Positions 32,677 through 40,486 of a stretch of DNA of 64,000 bases are shown here, in pieces; within the stretch, counting starts at the first letter, position 1; each line of letters starts with the position of its first letter. Source of the DNA: Streptococcus gallolyticus subsp. gallolyticus DSM 16831 (lineage in GTDB: Bacteria; Bacillota; Bacilli; Lactobacillales; Streptococcaceae). The stretch is taken from NCBI RefSeq assembly GCF_002000985.1, contig NZ_CP018822.1, positions 762,001 through 826,000 on the forward strand, written 5' to 3'. The notes under the pieces are model-generated. The model did not search any database. It was not told the DNA's origin and worked only from the letters and a program-made list of their open reading frames with translations. Both the position numbers and the translations under genes were made by a program.

Positions 32677-35274
32677 TTAATTAGCGCTTGTGAGTGTTGC
32701 TTTTTGCATTTTTTTGGCAGTTGTCATCATCAAGCGAATGCGGTTTAATTGGTTAACTTCTGATGAACCTGGGTCGTAATCGATTGGAGCAATATTAGCA
32801 CCCTTGTATTGACGACGAAGTTCTTTAACCATACCTTTACCAACGATATGGTTTGGCAAACAACCGAATGGTTGGAGACAGACAATATTTTTGACATCAT
32901 TGTTGAGCAATTCAATCATTTCACCTGTTAGGAACCAACCTTCACCAGTATGGTTACCAATTGAAATAATCTTAGAAGCACCTTCGGCAATGTCATAGAT
33001 AGACTCAATGCCTTCAAAGCGTTCAGATTTTTCAAGGGCTTTATTCATTGGTTTTTCAAGGAGATTAATGGCATCAATACCAAGCTTAGCGAAGCGTTTA
33101 GCTTTTTGGCTCATATTAAGCTCGTCAGCTTTCCAAATTTGGTTGAAAAGTGAATAATTCATAAAGCCAATAAGGTCAGGAACAACGGCTTCACCGCCTT
33201 CATTTTCAATGATAGCAACGATGTCGTTGTTAGCTGTTGGAGCGTATTTGACAAGGATTTCTCCAACGACACCGACACGAGGTTTTTGTCCGAAATCAAC
33301 GGTTTCAAGGGTATCAAACTCTTTGATGATACGTTTCATGTTATGATTAAATTCAAAATATGAACCTGATCTCACATTTTTACGAGCGATTTCAAGCCAT
33401 TTATCATAAAGAGCGTTAGCAGAGCCTGAAACGGCTTCATATGGGCGAACACGATAGAGCACACGTTCGAATAAATCACCATACAAAACGCTGATGAGTA
33501 GGCGTTTGACGAATGAATAAGTGAGGCTCCAACCTGGTGTTTCTTCGGTACCTTGATTTCCCATAGAAATGGAAACCACAGGAACTTGAGGGAAGCCAGC
33601 GTCTTTCAGAGCTTTACGTAGAAGTGGAATGTAGTTAGTTGCACGGCAACCACCACCAGTTTGGGTCATCATAACGCTGGTATTATCAAGGTCATATTCG
33701 CCGCTTTGAAGAGCTTCAATCAATTGACCGATAGAAATGATAGCAGGGTAGCAGGCGTCATTATGGACGAATTTCAATCCGACATCAACGGCTTTTCTGT
33801 CCATTGCAGGTAAAATGACAACGTTGTAGCCAGCGTGTTTGAAGGCTTCTTCGATAAGACCATTTTGGTGAATTGGAGAAAGCATTGGCATAAGAAGCGT
33901 GTGTGTCTTTTTCATTTCTTTAGTAAAGACAGGTTCTTTGCGTTCTTCTTCCTCATCGAATTGGCTATCAAATTGTGGTGCTTGGTTGAAAATGTGGTCA
34001 AGATTAGCTTTCTTGAATTTTTTATCACGTTCTTCAACGGCAGCTTTGAGGGAACGAAGACGAATTCGGATAGCACCGAGGTTACTACCTTCGTCAATTT
34101 TGAGCACGGTATATAGTTTGTTGTGACCACGCATGATTTCTTCGACTTGGTCAGTTGTTACCGCGTCAAGTCCGCAACCAAAGCTGTTTAGTTGAACAAG
34201 CTCAAGGTTTGGATTCTTAGAAACCACCTTGGCAGCCGCATAAAGGCGAGAATGGTAAACCCATTGGTTCACAACACGAAGTCCTGAAACTTCTTCAAGA
34301 CCAGCTACCATATCTTCTGTCAAAACATGGAAGCCTTCTTGCGTGATGATATTGGCAATACCATGGTTGATTTCAGGGTCGAGGTGATATGGACGACCTG
34401 AAAGGACAATAGCCTTTTCACCTTTGAGAGCAAGAGTAGATAAGAGCTCATCAGCTTTATCTTGCAAATCTTGTTTGAAATCAGCTAGCGCTTGATAACC
34501 ATGTTCAACGGCATTTTGAATATCTTCAGCTGTAATATCTTCGTATTCGCTGAAAGCTTTAATCAATGATTTTACAACAGATTCGTGGTCAGCCAAGTTA
34601 ACAAATGGATGGAAATATTTCACCTCACCATTACGGATAGGGTCCATGTTTTTTTCGATAACTTCTGGGTAACTTTGAACGATTGGGCAGTTGTAGTGAT
34701 TAGGTGCTTTGCTATTTTCGATTTGTTCGTAAATAACACTTGGGTAGAAAATAGCGTCAACTTTTCGGTCAATCAAACTTTGAATGTGTCCATGTACCAT
34801 TTTGGCAGGATAACAAACGGTATCACTAGGAATAGTTTCAATCCCTTTTTCAAATAATTTTTTATCAGATTTTGGTGAAAGTTGAACACGGAAACCAAGG
34901 TCTGTTAAGATAGTGTGCCAAAGTGGGTAATTTTCATACATGTTAAGCACACGAGGAACACCGATAATGCCGTGTACAGCATCTCGTTTAGCAAGTGCTT
35001 TGAATTTAAAGAGTTTTTTATATTTATAATCAACAAGATTTTCTTTTTGATTGCTGCGGTCAAATTTGATTTTAGTGACTTTTTCAGCTCCGCGTTCACA
35101 ACGGTTACCAGTGACAAATTTTGAGCCATCGTTGAAAATCGTAACCGTCAATGCGCAGTTATTTTCACAAAGTCCGCAACGTGTGAATTCTTTTTGGGTT
35201 GTGAAATGATCTAGTTCGTCAAGCCCCATTAAGCTTGATTTGGCACGATTATGTTCAAGTAATGTTTCGGTCAT
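32677..35274 (-). CDS. acyl-CoA dehydratase activase-related protein (DUF2229 / HgdB-like)
   Basis: 865 residues, cytosolic. The N-terminal ~50 residues include a cysteine motif, R-C-G-L-C-E-N-N-C-A-L-T-V, and C-E-R-G-A; a DUF2229-like domain follows (G-I-P-R-V-L-N-M-Y-E-N-Y-P-L-W-type residues, G-V-P-R-V-L-N-M-Y). Further Cys-containing segments (V-C-Y-P-A-K-M-V-H-G-H, N-S-F-G-C-G-L-D, D-A-C-Y-P-A-I-I, L-Q-P-F-G-C-L-P-N-H) are typical of 2-hydroxyacyl-CoA dehydratase or double-cubane-cluster enzymes. In many Firmicutes this is fused to the BadF-like ATPase; here it is a separate gene 15 bp downstream of it. No dehydratase genes are nearby. Substrate is unknown. Confidence 0.85.
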   Translation of the reverse strand: MTETLLEHNRAKSSLMGLDELDHFTTQKEFTRCGLCENNCALTVTIFNDGSKFVTGNRCERGAEKVTKIKFDRSNQKENLVDYKYKKLFKFKALAKRDAVHGIIGVPRVLNMYENYPLWHTILTDLGFRVQLSPKSDKKLFEKGIETIPSDTVCYPAKMVHGHIQSLIDRKVDAIFYPSVIYEQIENSKAPNHYNCPIVQSYPEVIEKNMDPIRNGEVKYFHPFVNLADHESVVKSLIKAFSEYEDITAEDIQNAVEHGYQALADFKQDLQDKADELLSTLALKGEKAIVLSGRPYHLDPEINHGIANIITQEGFHVLTEDMVAGLEEVSGLRVVNQWVYHSRLYAAAKVVSKNPNLELVQLNSFGCGLDAVTTDQVEEIMRGHNKLYTVLKIDEGSNLGAIRIRLRSLKAAVEERDKKFKKANLDHIFNQAPQFDSQFDEEEERKEPVFTKEMKKTHTLLMPMLSPIHQNGLIEEAFKHAGYNVVILPAMDRKAVDVGLKFVHNDACYPAIISIGQLIEALQSGEYDLDNTSVMMTQTGGGCRATNYIPLLRKALKDAGFPQVPVVSISMGNQGTEETPGWSLTYSFVKRLLISVLYGDLFERVLYRVRPYEAVSGSANALYDKWLEIARKNVRSGSYFEFNHNMKRIIKEFDTLETVDFGQKPRVGVVGEILVKYAPTANNDIVAIIENEGGEAVVPDLIGFMNYSLFNQIWKADELNMSQKAKRFAKLGIDAINLLEKPMNKALEKSERFEGIESIYDIAEGASKIISIGNHTGEGWFLTGEMIELLNNDVKNIVCLQPFGCLPNHIVGKGMVKELRRQYKGANIAPIDYDPGSSEVNQLNRIRLMMTTAKKMQKATLTSAN

Positions 35275-35289
35275 GCTTCCCTCCTTTTA

Positions 35290-37065
35290 CTAGACTGTTG
35301 CCATTTCAACGGCAGGTGCTTGAGCGGTTTCGTCTTCGTATTTTTCTTGGGCAATAATGGCGCAGCCGTAAGCTCCCATTAGACCAGCAATACTTGGACG
35401 AACAACTTCGCGTTCACTGACCAATTCAAAGGCACGGAGCACCGCTTCATTGTAGAAAGTACCGCCTTGGACAACAATTTTTTCACCTAAATCTTCAGGA
35501 CGTTTGAGTTTAATAACCTTATAAAGCGCATTTTTGATAACAGAATAAGAAAGTCCTGCAGAAATATCAGCAACAGTAGCGCCTTCTTTTTGCACTTGTT
35601 TGACTTTTGAGTTCATGAACACTGTACATTTTGAACCGAGGTCAACAGGGTGTTCAGCTAGTAAAGCAACTTGTGCAAAGTCTTTAACGTCGTATTTAAG
35701 TGATTTGGCAAAGGTTTCGATGAAAGAACCACAACCAGATGAACAAGCTTCGTTCAATTGAATACTTGAGAGGGCGCCGTCTTGAACGCTCATAGCTTTC
35801 ATATCTTGCCCACCAATATCGAGAATGAAATCAACACCAGGGTTGAAGTAATTAGCGGCTTTGAAGTGAGCAACGGTTTCGACTTCACCATAGTCAACGT
35901 GCAAGGCTGCTTTAATCAAATTTTCACCATAACCTGTTACGCAAGAGCGTGCGATAAAGGCTGTGTCTGGTAATTGGCGATAAACTTCTCTAAGAATTTC
36001 GATAACATTTTCAAGTGGTTGCCCTTGGTTGTTGCCATAGTGTTGGAATAAAATGGCACCTTCGGGATCAGTCAAGACAACCTTTGAGGTTGTTGAACCC
36101 GCATCAATTCCCAGAAAGACTGGACCAAAAGCTTTGGCAATATCTTTATATTCAACACTTGCTTCATTGTGGCGAGCGCGCCAAGCGTCTAATTCAGCTT
36201 GGTCTTTGAAAAGAACATCTAGTGTATTTTTAGGAACTAGCGATTTTGAAGTGTTATTTTCAAGGTTATGAATGATTTCTGATAGTGCTAATTGCGCTTG
36301 ATCTTCATCTAAGGCAGCTCCCATGGCAACGAAAAGTTGTGGATTTTCAGGGAAAATAACATTTTCTGGTTTAATATTGAGTGTCTCAATGAAACGTTGA
36401 CGAAGTTCACTCATGAAGAATAGTGGTCCGCCAAGAAAGGCAATATTTCCAGAAATTTTACGCCCTGAAGCCAAACCAGCAATGGTTTGATTAACAACGG
36501 CTTGGAAAATAGAAGCTGCAATGTCCTCTTTGCGAGCCCCTTCATTAATCAATGGTTGGACGTCTGTCTTGGCAAATACCCCACAACGGCTAGCGATTGG
36601 GTAAATTGTTTCGTAGCCTTTGGCTAATTCATTAACGCCGTTGGCATCTGTTTTCAAAAGTTCTGCCATTTGGTCAATGAAAGCACCTGTACCACCAGCA
36701 CATGTTCCGTTCATGCGTTGTTCAAGGGCATCTCCAAAGAATGTCATCTTAGCATCTTCACCACCAAGTTCGATAACAACATCGGTTTGTGGAATGAATT
36801 TTTCAACGGTAGTGGTAGCGGCAATAACTTCCTGAACAAATGGAATTTTTGCTACATCTGCCAACCCCATTCCCCCTGAACCTGTGATAGCAATACTGAC
36901 TGTTTGGTCGCCGATTTCTGAAATAGCTTCCTTTAAAACTTTAATTGTTGCCGTTTTAACATCTGAAAAGTGACGTTCATAACGTGAGAATAATAATTGA
37001 TAGTTATCGTCGAAGATGACAACTTTAACAGTTGTCGATCCGACATCTATACCTGCTTTATACAT
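35290..37065 (-). CDS. BadF/BadG-type acyl-CoA dehydratase activase with tandem ATPase domains
   Basis: 591 residues from ATG 37065 ([14 protein letters not shown]); the frame runs five codons further to a TTG, and neither start has a convincing RBS. Two ASKHA-type ATPase repeats are visible: [12 protein letters not shown] and [12 protein letters not shown] (near residue 320). Cluster-binding cysteines occur in N-G-T-C-A-G-G-T-G and [11 protein letters not shown], each followed by a second Cys (A-S-R-C-G-V-F and L-G-S-K-C-T-V-F). These ATPases drive low-potential electron transfer from a 4Fe-4S cluster to a partner, here presumably the 32677 protein. Divergent TetR gene and operator array upstream. 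Confidence 0.88.
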   Translation of the reverse strand: MYKAGIDVGSTTVKVVIFDDNYQLLFSRYERHFSDVKTATIKVLKEAISEIGDQTVSIAITGSGGMGLADVAKIPFVQEVIAATTTVEKFIPQTDVVIELGGEDAKMTFFGDALEQRMNGTCAGGTGAFIDQMAELLKTDANGVNELAKGYETIYPIASRCGVFAKTDVQPLINEGARKEDIAASIFQAVVNQTIAGLASGRKISGNIAFLGGPLFFMSELRQRFIETLNIKPENVIFPENPQLFVAMGAALDEDQAQLALSEIIHNLENNTSKSLVPKNTLDVLFKDQAELDAWRARHNEASVEYKDIAKAFGPVFLGIDAGSTTSKVVLTDPEGAILFQHYGNNQGQPLENVIEILREVYRQLPDTAFIARSCVTGYGENLIKAALHVDYGEVETVAHFKAANYFNPGVDFILDIGGQDMKAMSVQDGALSSIQLNEACSSGCGSFIETFAKSLKYDVKDFAQVALLAEHPVDLGSKCTVFMNSKVKQVQKEGATVADISAGLSYSVIKNALYKVIKLKRPEDLGEKIVVQGGTFYNEAVLRAFELVSEREVVRPSIAGLMGAYGCAIIAQEKYEDETAQAPAVEMATV

Positions 37066-37191
37066 ATAATAAAATACCAAAAGTGTTAGAAGGCGGTGGA
37101 AGTGAGATGAAAATCGAATTTCTTAGAAAATTTTCCCTCTTATCCACGCAAATAGGTCTTTAACACTATTTTTTCCTTTCTTTGTTTTACC

Positions 37192-37335
37192 TAACACAGT
37201 GTTACCCTGCCAACAATCTGTTGCTTATTCAACAAACTGTTTGCTATAATAATATTATAGCAAACAGTTTGTCAAATTCAATCGCTAATTTTTAAAGTTG
37301 TGTTGTTTAAACAACACATGTTCAACAAAGTGTTG
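37192..37335. promoter_or_regulatory. TetR operator array with a perfect 41-bp palindrome and overlapping divergent promoters
   Basis: 37232-37272 is a perfect palindrome with 20-bp arms and one centre base; each arm contains a TATAAT (plus 37245-37250, minus 37259-37254). Around it lie TAACACAGTGTTA (37192-37204), CAACAATCTGTTG (37211-37223), a 20-bp palindrome TGTGTTGTTTAAACAACACA (37299-37318) and CAACAAAGTGTTG (37323-37335). The CAACA-N3-TGTTG theme repeats throughout. The TetR protein at 37358 is the likely ligand. Confidence 0.8.
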
Positions 37336-37357
37336 CTTATCTCGGAGGAAAGAACCG

Positions 37358-37969
37358 ATGAAATTTACAGATATTCGTTATTTAAGAACTGAAAAATTGA
37401 TTTTTGATGCTTTTGCCAAACTGCTCAGTGAAAAACCTTACGAAAAAATTACGGTGCAAGATATTGCTGACGAAGCGATGATTAATCGTGCTACTTTTTA
37501 TGCGCACTATGCGGACAAGGATGAACTCCAAAGTGGGATTCAACAGCAAGTTTTGGACCAAATGTCTGACATGATTGACGGTGCTCAAATCACAAATGGT
37601 GACCGTGTCAAGGTGAAAAGAGCCGAAAAATTATTGACTGATTTTTACCATGGTTTGGAGAAAAATTCAGCCATTGCTAAAATTGTTCTGCGTAGCATTT
37701 CGCAAGAAGTTATGCAAGAAAAATTTGGAACGCTTCTCCATGAAAAATATGATCACCTACTTGCCAAACTGAACGTTACAGAATCTGGTGAGCAAGTTCC
37801 AACAGAGTTTATCGTCGCTTACTTAACCAGTATTTTTACAGGCACTTTGCTATGGTGGATAAAATCAGATTTTTCTATGCCAGCTAAAGAATTAGCACGC
37901 TTGGTCCTAACCCTCATCAGCAATGGACACCTAACCGTCATGGGCGTTATTATTGACCGCGAGGACTAA
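37358..37969 (+). CDS. TetR/AcrR family transcriptional regulator
   Basis: 203 residues from ATG 37358 (M-K-F-T-D-I-R-Y-L-R-T-E-K-L-I-F-D-A-F), selected for its CGGAGG site; the frame extends 20 codons upstream through the operator array, which is unlikely to be coding. The HTH reads K-I-T-V-Q-D-I-A-D-E-A-M-I-N-R-A-T-F-Y-A-H-Y-A-D-K-D-E-L, a standard TetR motif. The C-terminal half is helical and variable, as usual for ligand binding (TetR_C-like). It is divergent from the activase genes and surrounded by CAACA-N3-TGTTG repeats, so it probably controls both directions. Inducer unknown. Confidence 0.92.
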   Translation: MKFTDIRYLRTEKLIFDAFAKLLSEKPYEKITVQDIADEAMINRATFYAHYADKDELQSGIQQQVLDQMSDMIDGAQITNGDRVKVKRAEKLLTDFYHGLEKNSAIAKIVLRSISQEVMQEKFGTLLHEKYDHLLAKLNVTESGEQVPTEFIVAYLTSIFTGTLLWWIKSDFSMPAKELARLVLTLISNGHLTVMGVIIDRED

Positions 37970-37992
37970 CAAAACATTAAAAATAACCATTC

Positions 37993-38016
37993 AAAAGCTG
38001 AGAAATCAGCTTTTTT
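37993..38016 (+). terminator. Rho-independent terminator
   Basis: AAAGCTGA and TCAGCTTT with GAAA loop, followed by a T-run, 25 bp after tetR. Confidence 0.8.
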
Positions 38017-38059
38017 GTTTTAATTTTGTTATAATGAGGGAAATAGAAAGAGGGAATTT

Positions 38060-38824
38060 ATGAGTGATGAAGAGCTAATTTATGATGGTATTGATCATCA
38101 ATTGTATCCAATGGTGGAAGGTATTTTCCTTTCTGAGCTAGATGTTCGTTTGCGTGGGATTATCAAGCAAGAACATCCTGAACTATCGGATAATGATTTT
38201 ATCAGTAATAAAAATTTAACGCATTATCGGATGTTATTTTTGGATGAAATGATTGATAAAGCCAATCGTAAGAATGATTTTGTCCGAGAATCGGTTTACG
38301 ATGTTGCTAAGGGAAAGAATTACACAGCATTGGACGTGCAAGACCAGTTGGATAAGAAAATTACCTTTGGTCAACGAATTGCCGATGATGTGGCACGTTT
38401 TGGTGGTTCATGGACGTTTATCATTTCATTTATTGTTTTTATGGTAATTTGGATGGCGATAAATGTCATTAAACCTTTTGGAATTGCCTTTGATGAGTAT
38501 CCGTTTATTTTGCTAAATTTGGCATTATCGACAATTGCTGCAATCCAAGCTCCTTTGATTATGATGAGTCAAAATCGTGCATCAGATTATGACCGTTTGC
38601 AAGCAAAAAATGATTACAATGTCAACAAAGTTTCAGAAGAAGGCATTCGGCTATTGCATACAAAACTTGACCACTTGGTGCAACAAGACCAATCAGATTT
38701 GTTAGAAATTCAAAAATTGCAAACAGAGATGTTGGCATCAATTACTGACCAAGTTGTTGAATTGCAAAAGCAAAATAAAGACTTACTTGAGGAAATGAAT
38801 GCATTAAAACAAACACAGAATTAA
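38060..38824 (+). CDS. DUF1003 domain membrane protein
   Basis: 254 residues. Soluble N-terminus (~1-115), two transmembrane helices (~120-141 and ~153-175) with G-G-S-W-T-F-I-I-S-F-I-V-F-M-V-I-W-M and A-A-I-Q-A-P-L-I-M-M-S-Q-N-R, the DUF1003 hallmark, then D-Y-D-R-L-Q-A-K-N-D-Y and a C-terminal coiled coil (~205-254). Function is unknown; members often sit near ion-transport genes. A TATAAT at 38030 precedes it. The DUF4832-like gene begins 25 bp later, so both may lie on one transcript. Confidence 0.85.
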   Translation: MSDEELIYDGIDHQLYPMVEGIFLSELDVRLRGIIKQEHPELSDNDFISNKNLTHYRMLFLDEMIDKANRKNDFVRESVYDVAKGKNYTALDVQDQLDKKITFGQRIADDVARFGGSWTFIISFIVFMVIWMAINVIKPFGIAFDEYPFILLNLALSTIAAIQAPLIMMSQNRASDYDRLQAKNDYNVNKVSEEGIRLLHTKLDHLVQQDQSDLLEIQKLQTEMLASITDQVVELQKQNKDLLEEMNALKQTQN

Positions 38825-38849
38825 GGCAATTTTTTAGGAGAGGGTAGGT

Positions 38850-40214
38850 ATGAAGAAAAGTATGATGATTACTTTACTGACTATATTAGCGTTGGTTCTC
38901 TTGTTCTGTGTGGTTTATGTTGTAAAAGTTGGAAGTGTGAGGAAGCAGTTTACATATTCAAACGAGGTCGTTAGCAATCCTTTAATGGGATATGCGCCTG
39001 CGGCGACTGAAGAAACGGTGACAGATGATGTTACGCTCTTGTATGTTGATATTACTTGGCGAGAATTAGAATCGCAAGAAGGCGTTTATAATTGGGATGA
39101 CATTGAATCTGAAAATCAATTTGATAGATGGCGTAGTGAGGGAAAACATCTTGTTTTACGTTTTATCTTAGATTATCCGAGTAATGAAAAGCATAAAGAT
39201 ATTTCAGACTGGCTTTACAATCGTCTGGATGATGCGGGGGATTGGTACGATTCGGATTATGGGAAAGGTTTTTCACCTAACTATGAAAGTAAGGTATTGA
39301 TTGCTGCTTATGAAAAGGCTGTTCAAGCAATGGGAGAACGTTGGGGTGATGATGAGTTTATCAGTTTTATCGAACTAGGAGGATTAGGGCACTGGGGCGA
39401 ATGGCATGTTGATAGCACGGCAGGCATTCGTCAGTTACCAGATGAATCCGTTCGTGAAGAGTATGTCACACCTTGGTTGTCAGCTTTTCCAAATGCTAAT
39501 TTGCTTATGCGCCGACCGTTTACAGTAGCGAGTGAAAATGGTTTAGGGCTGTATAATGACATGGCTGGCAATCAGGAGGCTACTCAAGACTGGCTAGACT
39601 GGATTGCCTCAGGTGGTGTTTATTCGGAGACAGGGGAAAATGACTTAGTGGCAATGCCTAATGCTTGGCAAACAGCGCCAATCGGTGGTGAATTAACAAG
39701 CTCAGATAGCATGAGTAGTCTTTTAGGTGATAATCTGTCACAGACAATAGACCTGGTAGCCCAGTCACACACAACATTTTTAGGACCCAAAATCGCTGAA
39801 GATATTGGTGATGATAACGCAGGTTACGATGAGCTGCTGAAAAATATGGGCTATCGTTTGTGGGTCACATCTGCAAGTATCAAGCAGAGTTTGTCTCAAA
39901 AATTAACGCTGAAGCTAACGTTAAAAAATTCAGGTGTTGCTCCTTTTTATCGAAATTGGACAAGCTACATTTATTTAAAAAATAAAAATGATGATAGCGT
40001 CCAAGCAATCGCCTTAGACTTAGATGTGACTAAAATTCTTCCGGACGAAGAACAATCGGTGAGTGTTGAACTCCCCGTAGAAAATTTAAAAAAATTAGAG
40101 AAAAACTACAGTATTTCTTTAGGAATTGTTGATCCAATGACAAACCAAAATACGATTCATTTTGCAGTATCTGGGCAAGAAAACGCGGATACCTTGCTTT
40201 TGTTTGATTGGTAA
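38850..40214 (+). CDS. membrane-anchored DUF4832-like / TIM-barrel glycosidase-like protein
   Basis: 454 residues. An N-terminal helix (residues ~4-26) anchors the protein outside the cell. Residues ~35-330 look like a clan GH-A-type TIM barrel: N-P-L-M-G-Y-A-P, D-I-T-W-R-E-L-E-S-Q-E-G-V-Y-N-W, L-V-L-R-F-I-L-D-Y-P, and F-I-E-L-G-G-L-G-H-W-G-E-W-H-V with a possible catalytic acid at the G-E-W position. The C-terminal ~100 residues (S-L-S-Q-K-L-T-L-K-L-T-L-K-N-S-G-V-A-P-F-Y) resemble the beta-sandwich DUF4832 region. It lies directly upstream of the Pel operon, separated by a terminator, and may act on the polymer. Hydrolase activity is inferred only. Confidence 0.65.
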   Translation: MKKSMMITLLTILALVLLFCVVYVVKVGSVRKQFTYSNEVVSNPLMGYAPAATEETVTDDVTLLYVDITWRELESQEGVYNWDDIESENQFDRWRSEGKHLVLRFILDYPSNEKHKDISDWLYNRLDDAGDWYDSDYGKGFSPNYESKVLIAAYEKAVQAMGERWGDDEFISFIELGGLGHWGEWHVDSTAGIRQLPDESVREEYVTPWLSAFPNANLLMRRPFTVASENGLGLYNDMAGNQEATQDWLDWIASGGVYSETGENDLVAMPNAWQTAPIGGELTSSDSMSSLLGDNLSQTIDLVAQSHTTFLGPKIAEDIGDDNAGYDELLKNMGYRLWVTSASIKQSLSQKLTLKLTLKNSGVAPFYRNWTSYIYLKNKNDDSVQAIALDLDVTKILPDEEQSVSVELPVENLKKLEKNYSISLGIVDPMTNQNTIHFAVSGQENADTLLLFDW

Positions 40215-40241
40215 AACTAAGAACAATTTGGAATAAGTAAA

Positions 40242-40276
40242 AAAGATTAGAATGACTAGTTCTAGTCTTTTTGTTT
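40242..40276 (+). terminator. Rho-independent terminator
   Basis: AAAGATTAGAA and TTCTAGTCTTT with TGACTAG loop, then TTGTTTT. It separates the DUF4832-like gene from the Pel operon. Confidence 0.75.
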
Positions 40277-40395
40277 TGGACGAAAGTATTAAAAATATAG
40301 ACAGAAAAGAGCAATTTTATTAAAATAAAAGAAGCTATAAATGTAATATGAAATTGATTTAAAAATTACATTATCATTAAAAGTATAAACATTGT

Positions 40396-40424
40396 TTGTC
40401 AAAATACCAATAAAATGATAAAAT
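40396..40424 (+). promoter_or_regulatory. Promoter of the Pel operon
   Basis: TTGTCA (40396-40401), 17-bp spacer, TAAAAT (40419-40424), 62 bp before pelD. The whole 40277-40486 interval is very A/T-rich and contains TGTAAT/ATTACA inverted half-sites near 40340-40370; no gene is visible. Confidence 0.55.
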
Positions 40425-40486
40425 GTTGAAAATAAGTTTTTTATTCTTTAAAAAAATCAAATATTATTAAAATAAAGGGATGTAAA

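Noticed and set aside
37298..37357. Upstream extension of the tetR reading frame
   Set aside because: It reads through palindromic operators; the ATG at 37358 has a strong CGGAGG and a normal TetR N-terminus.
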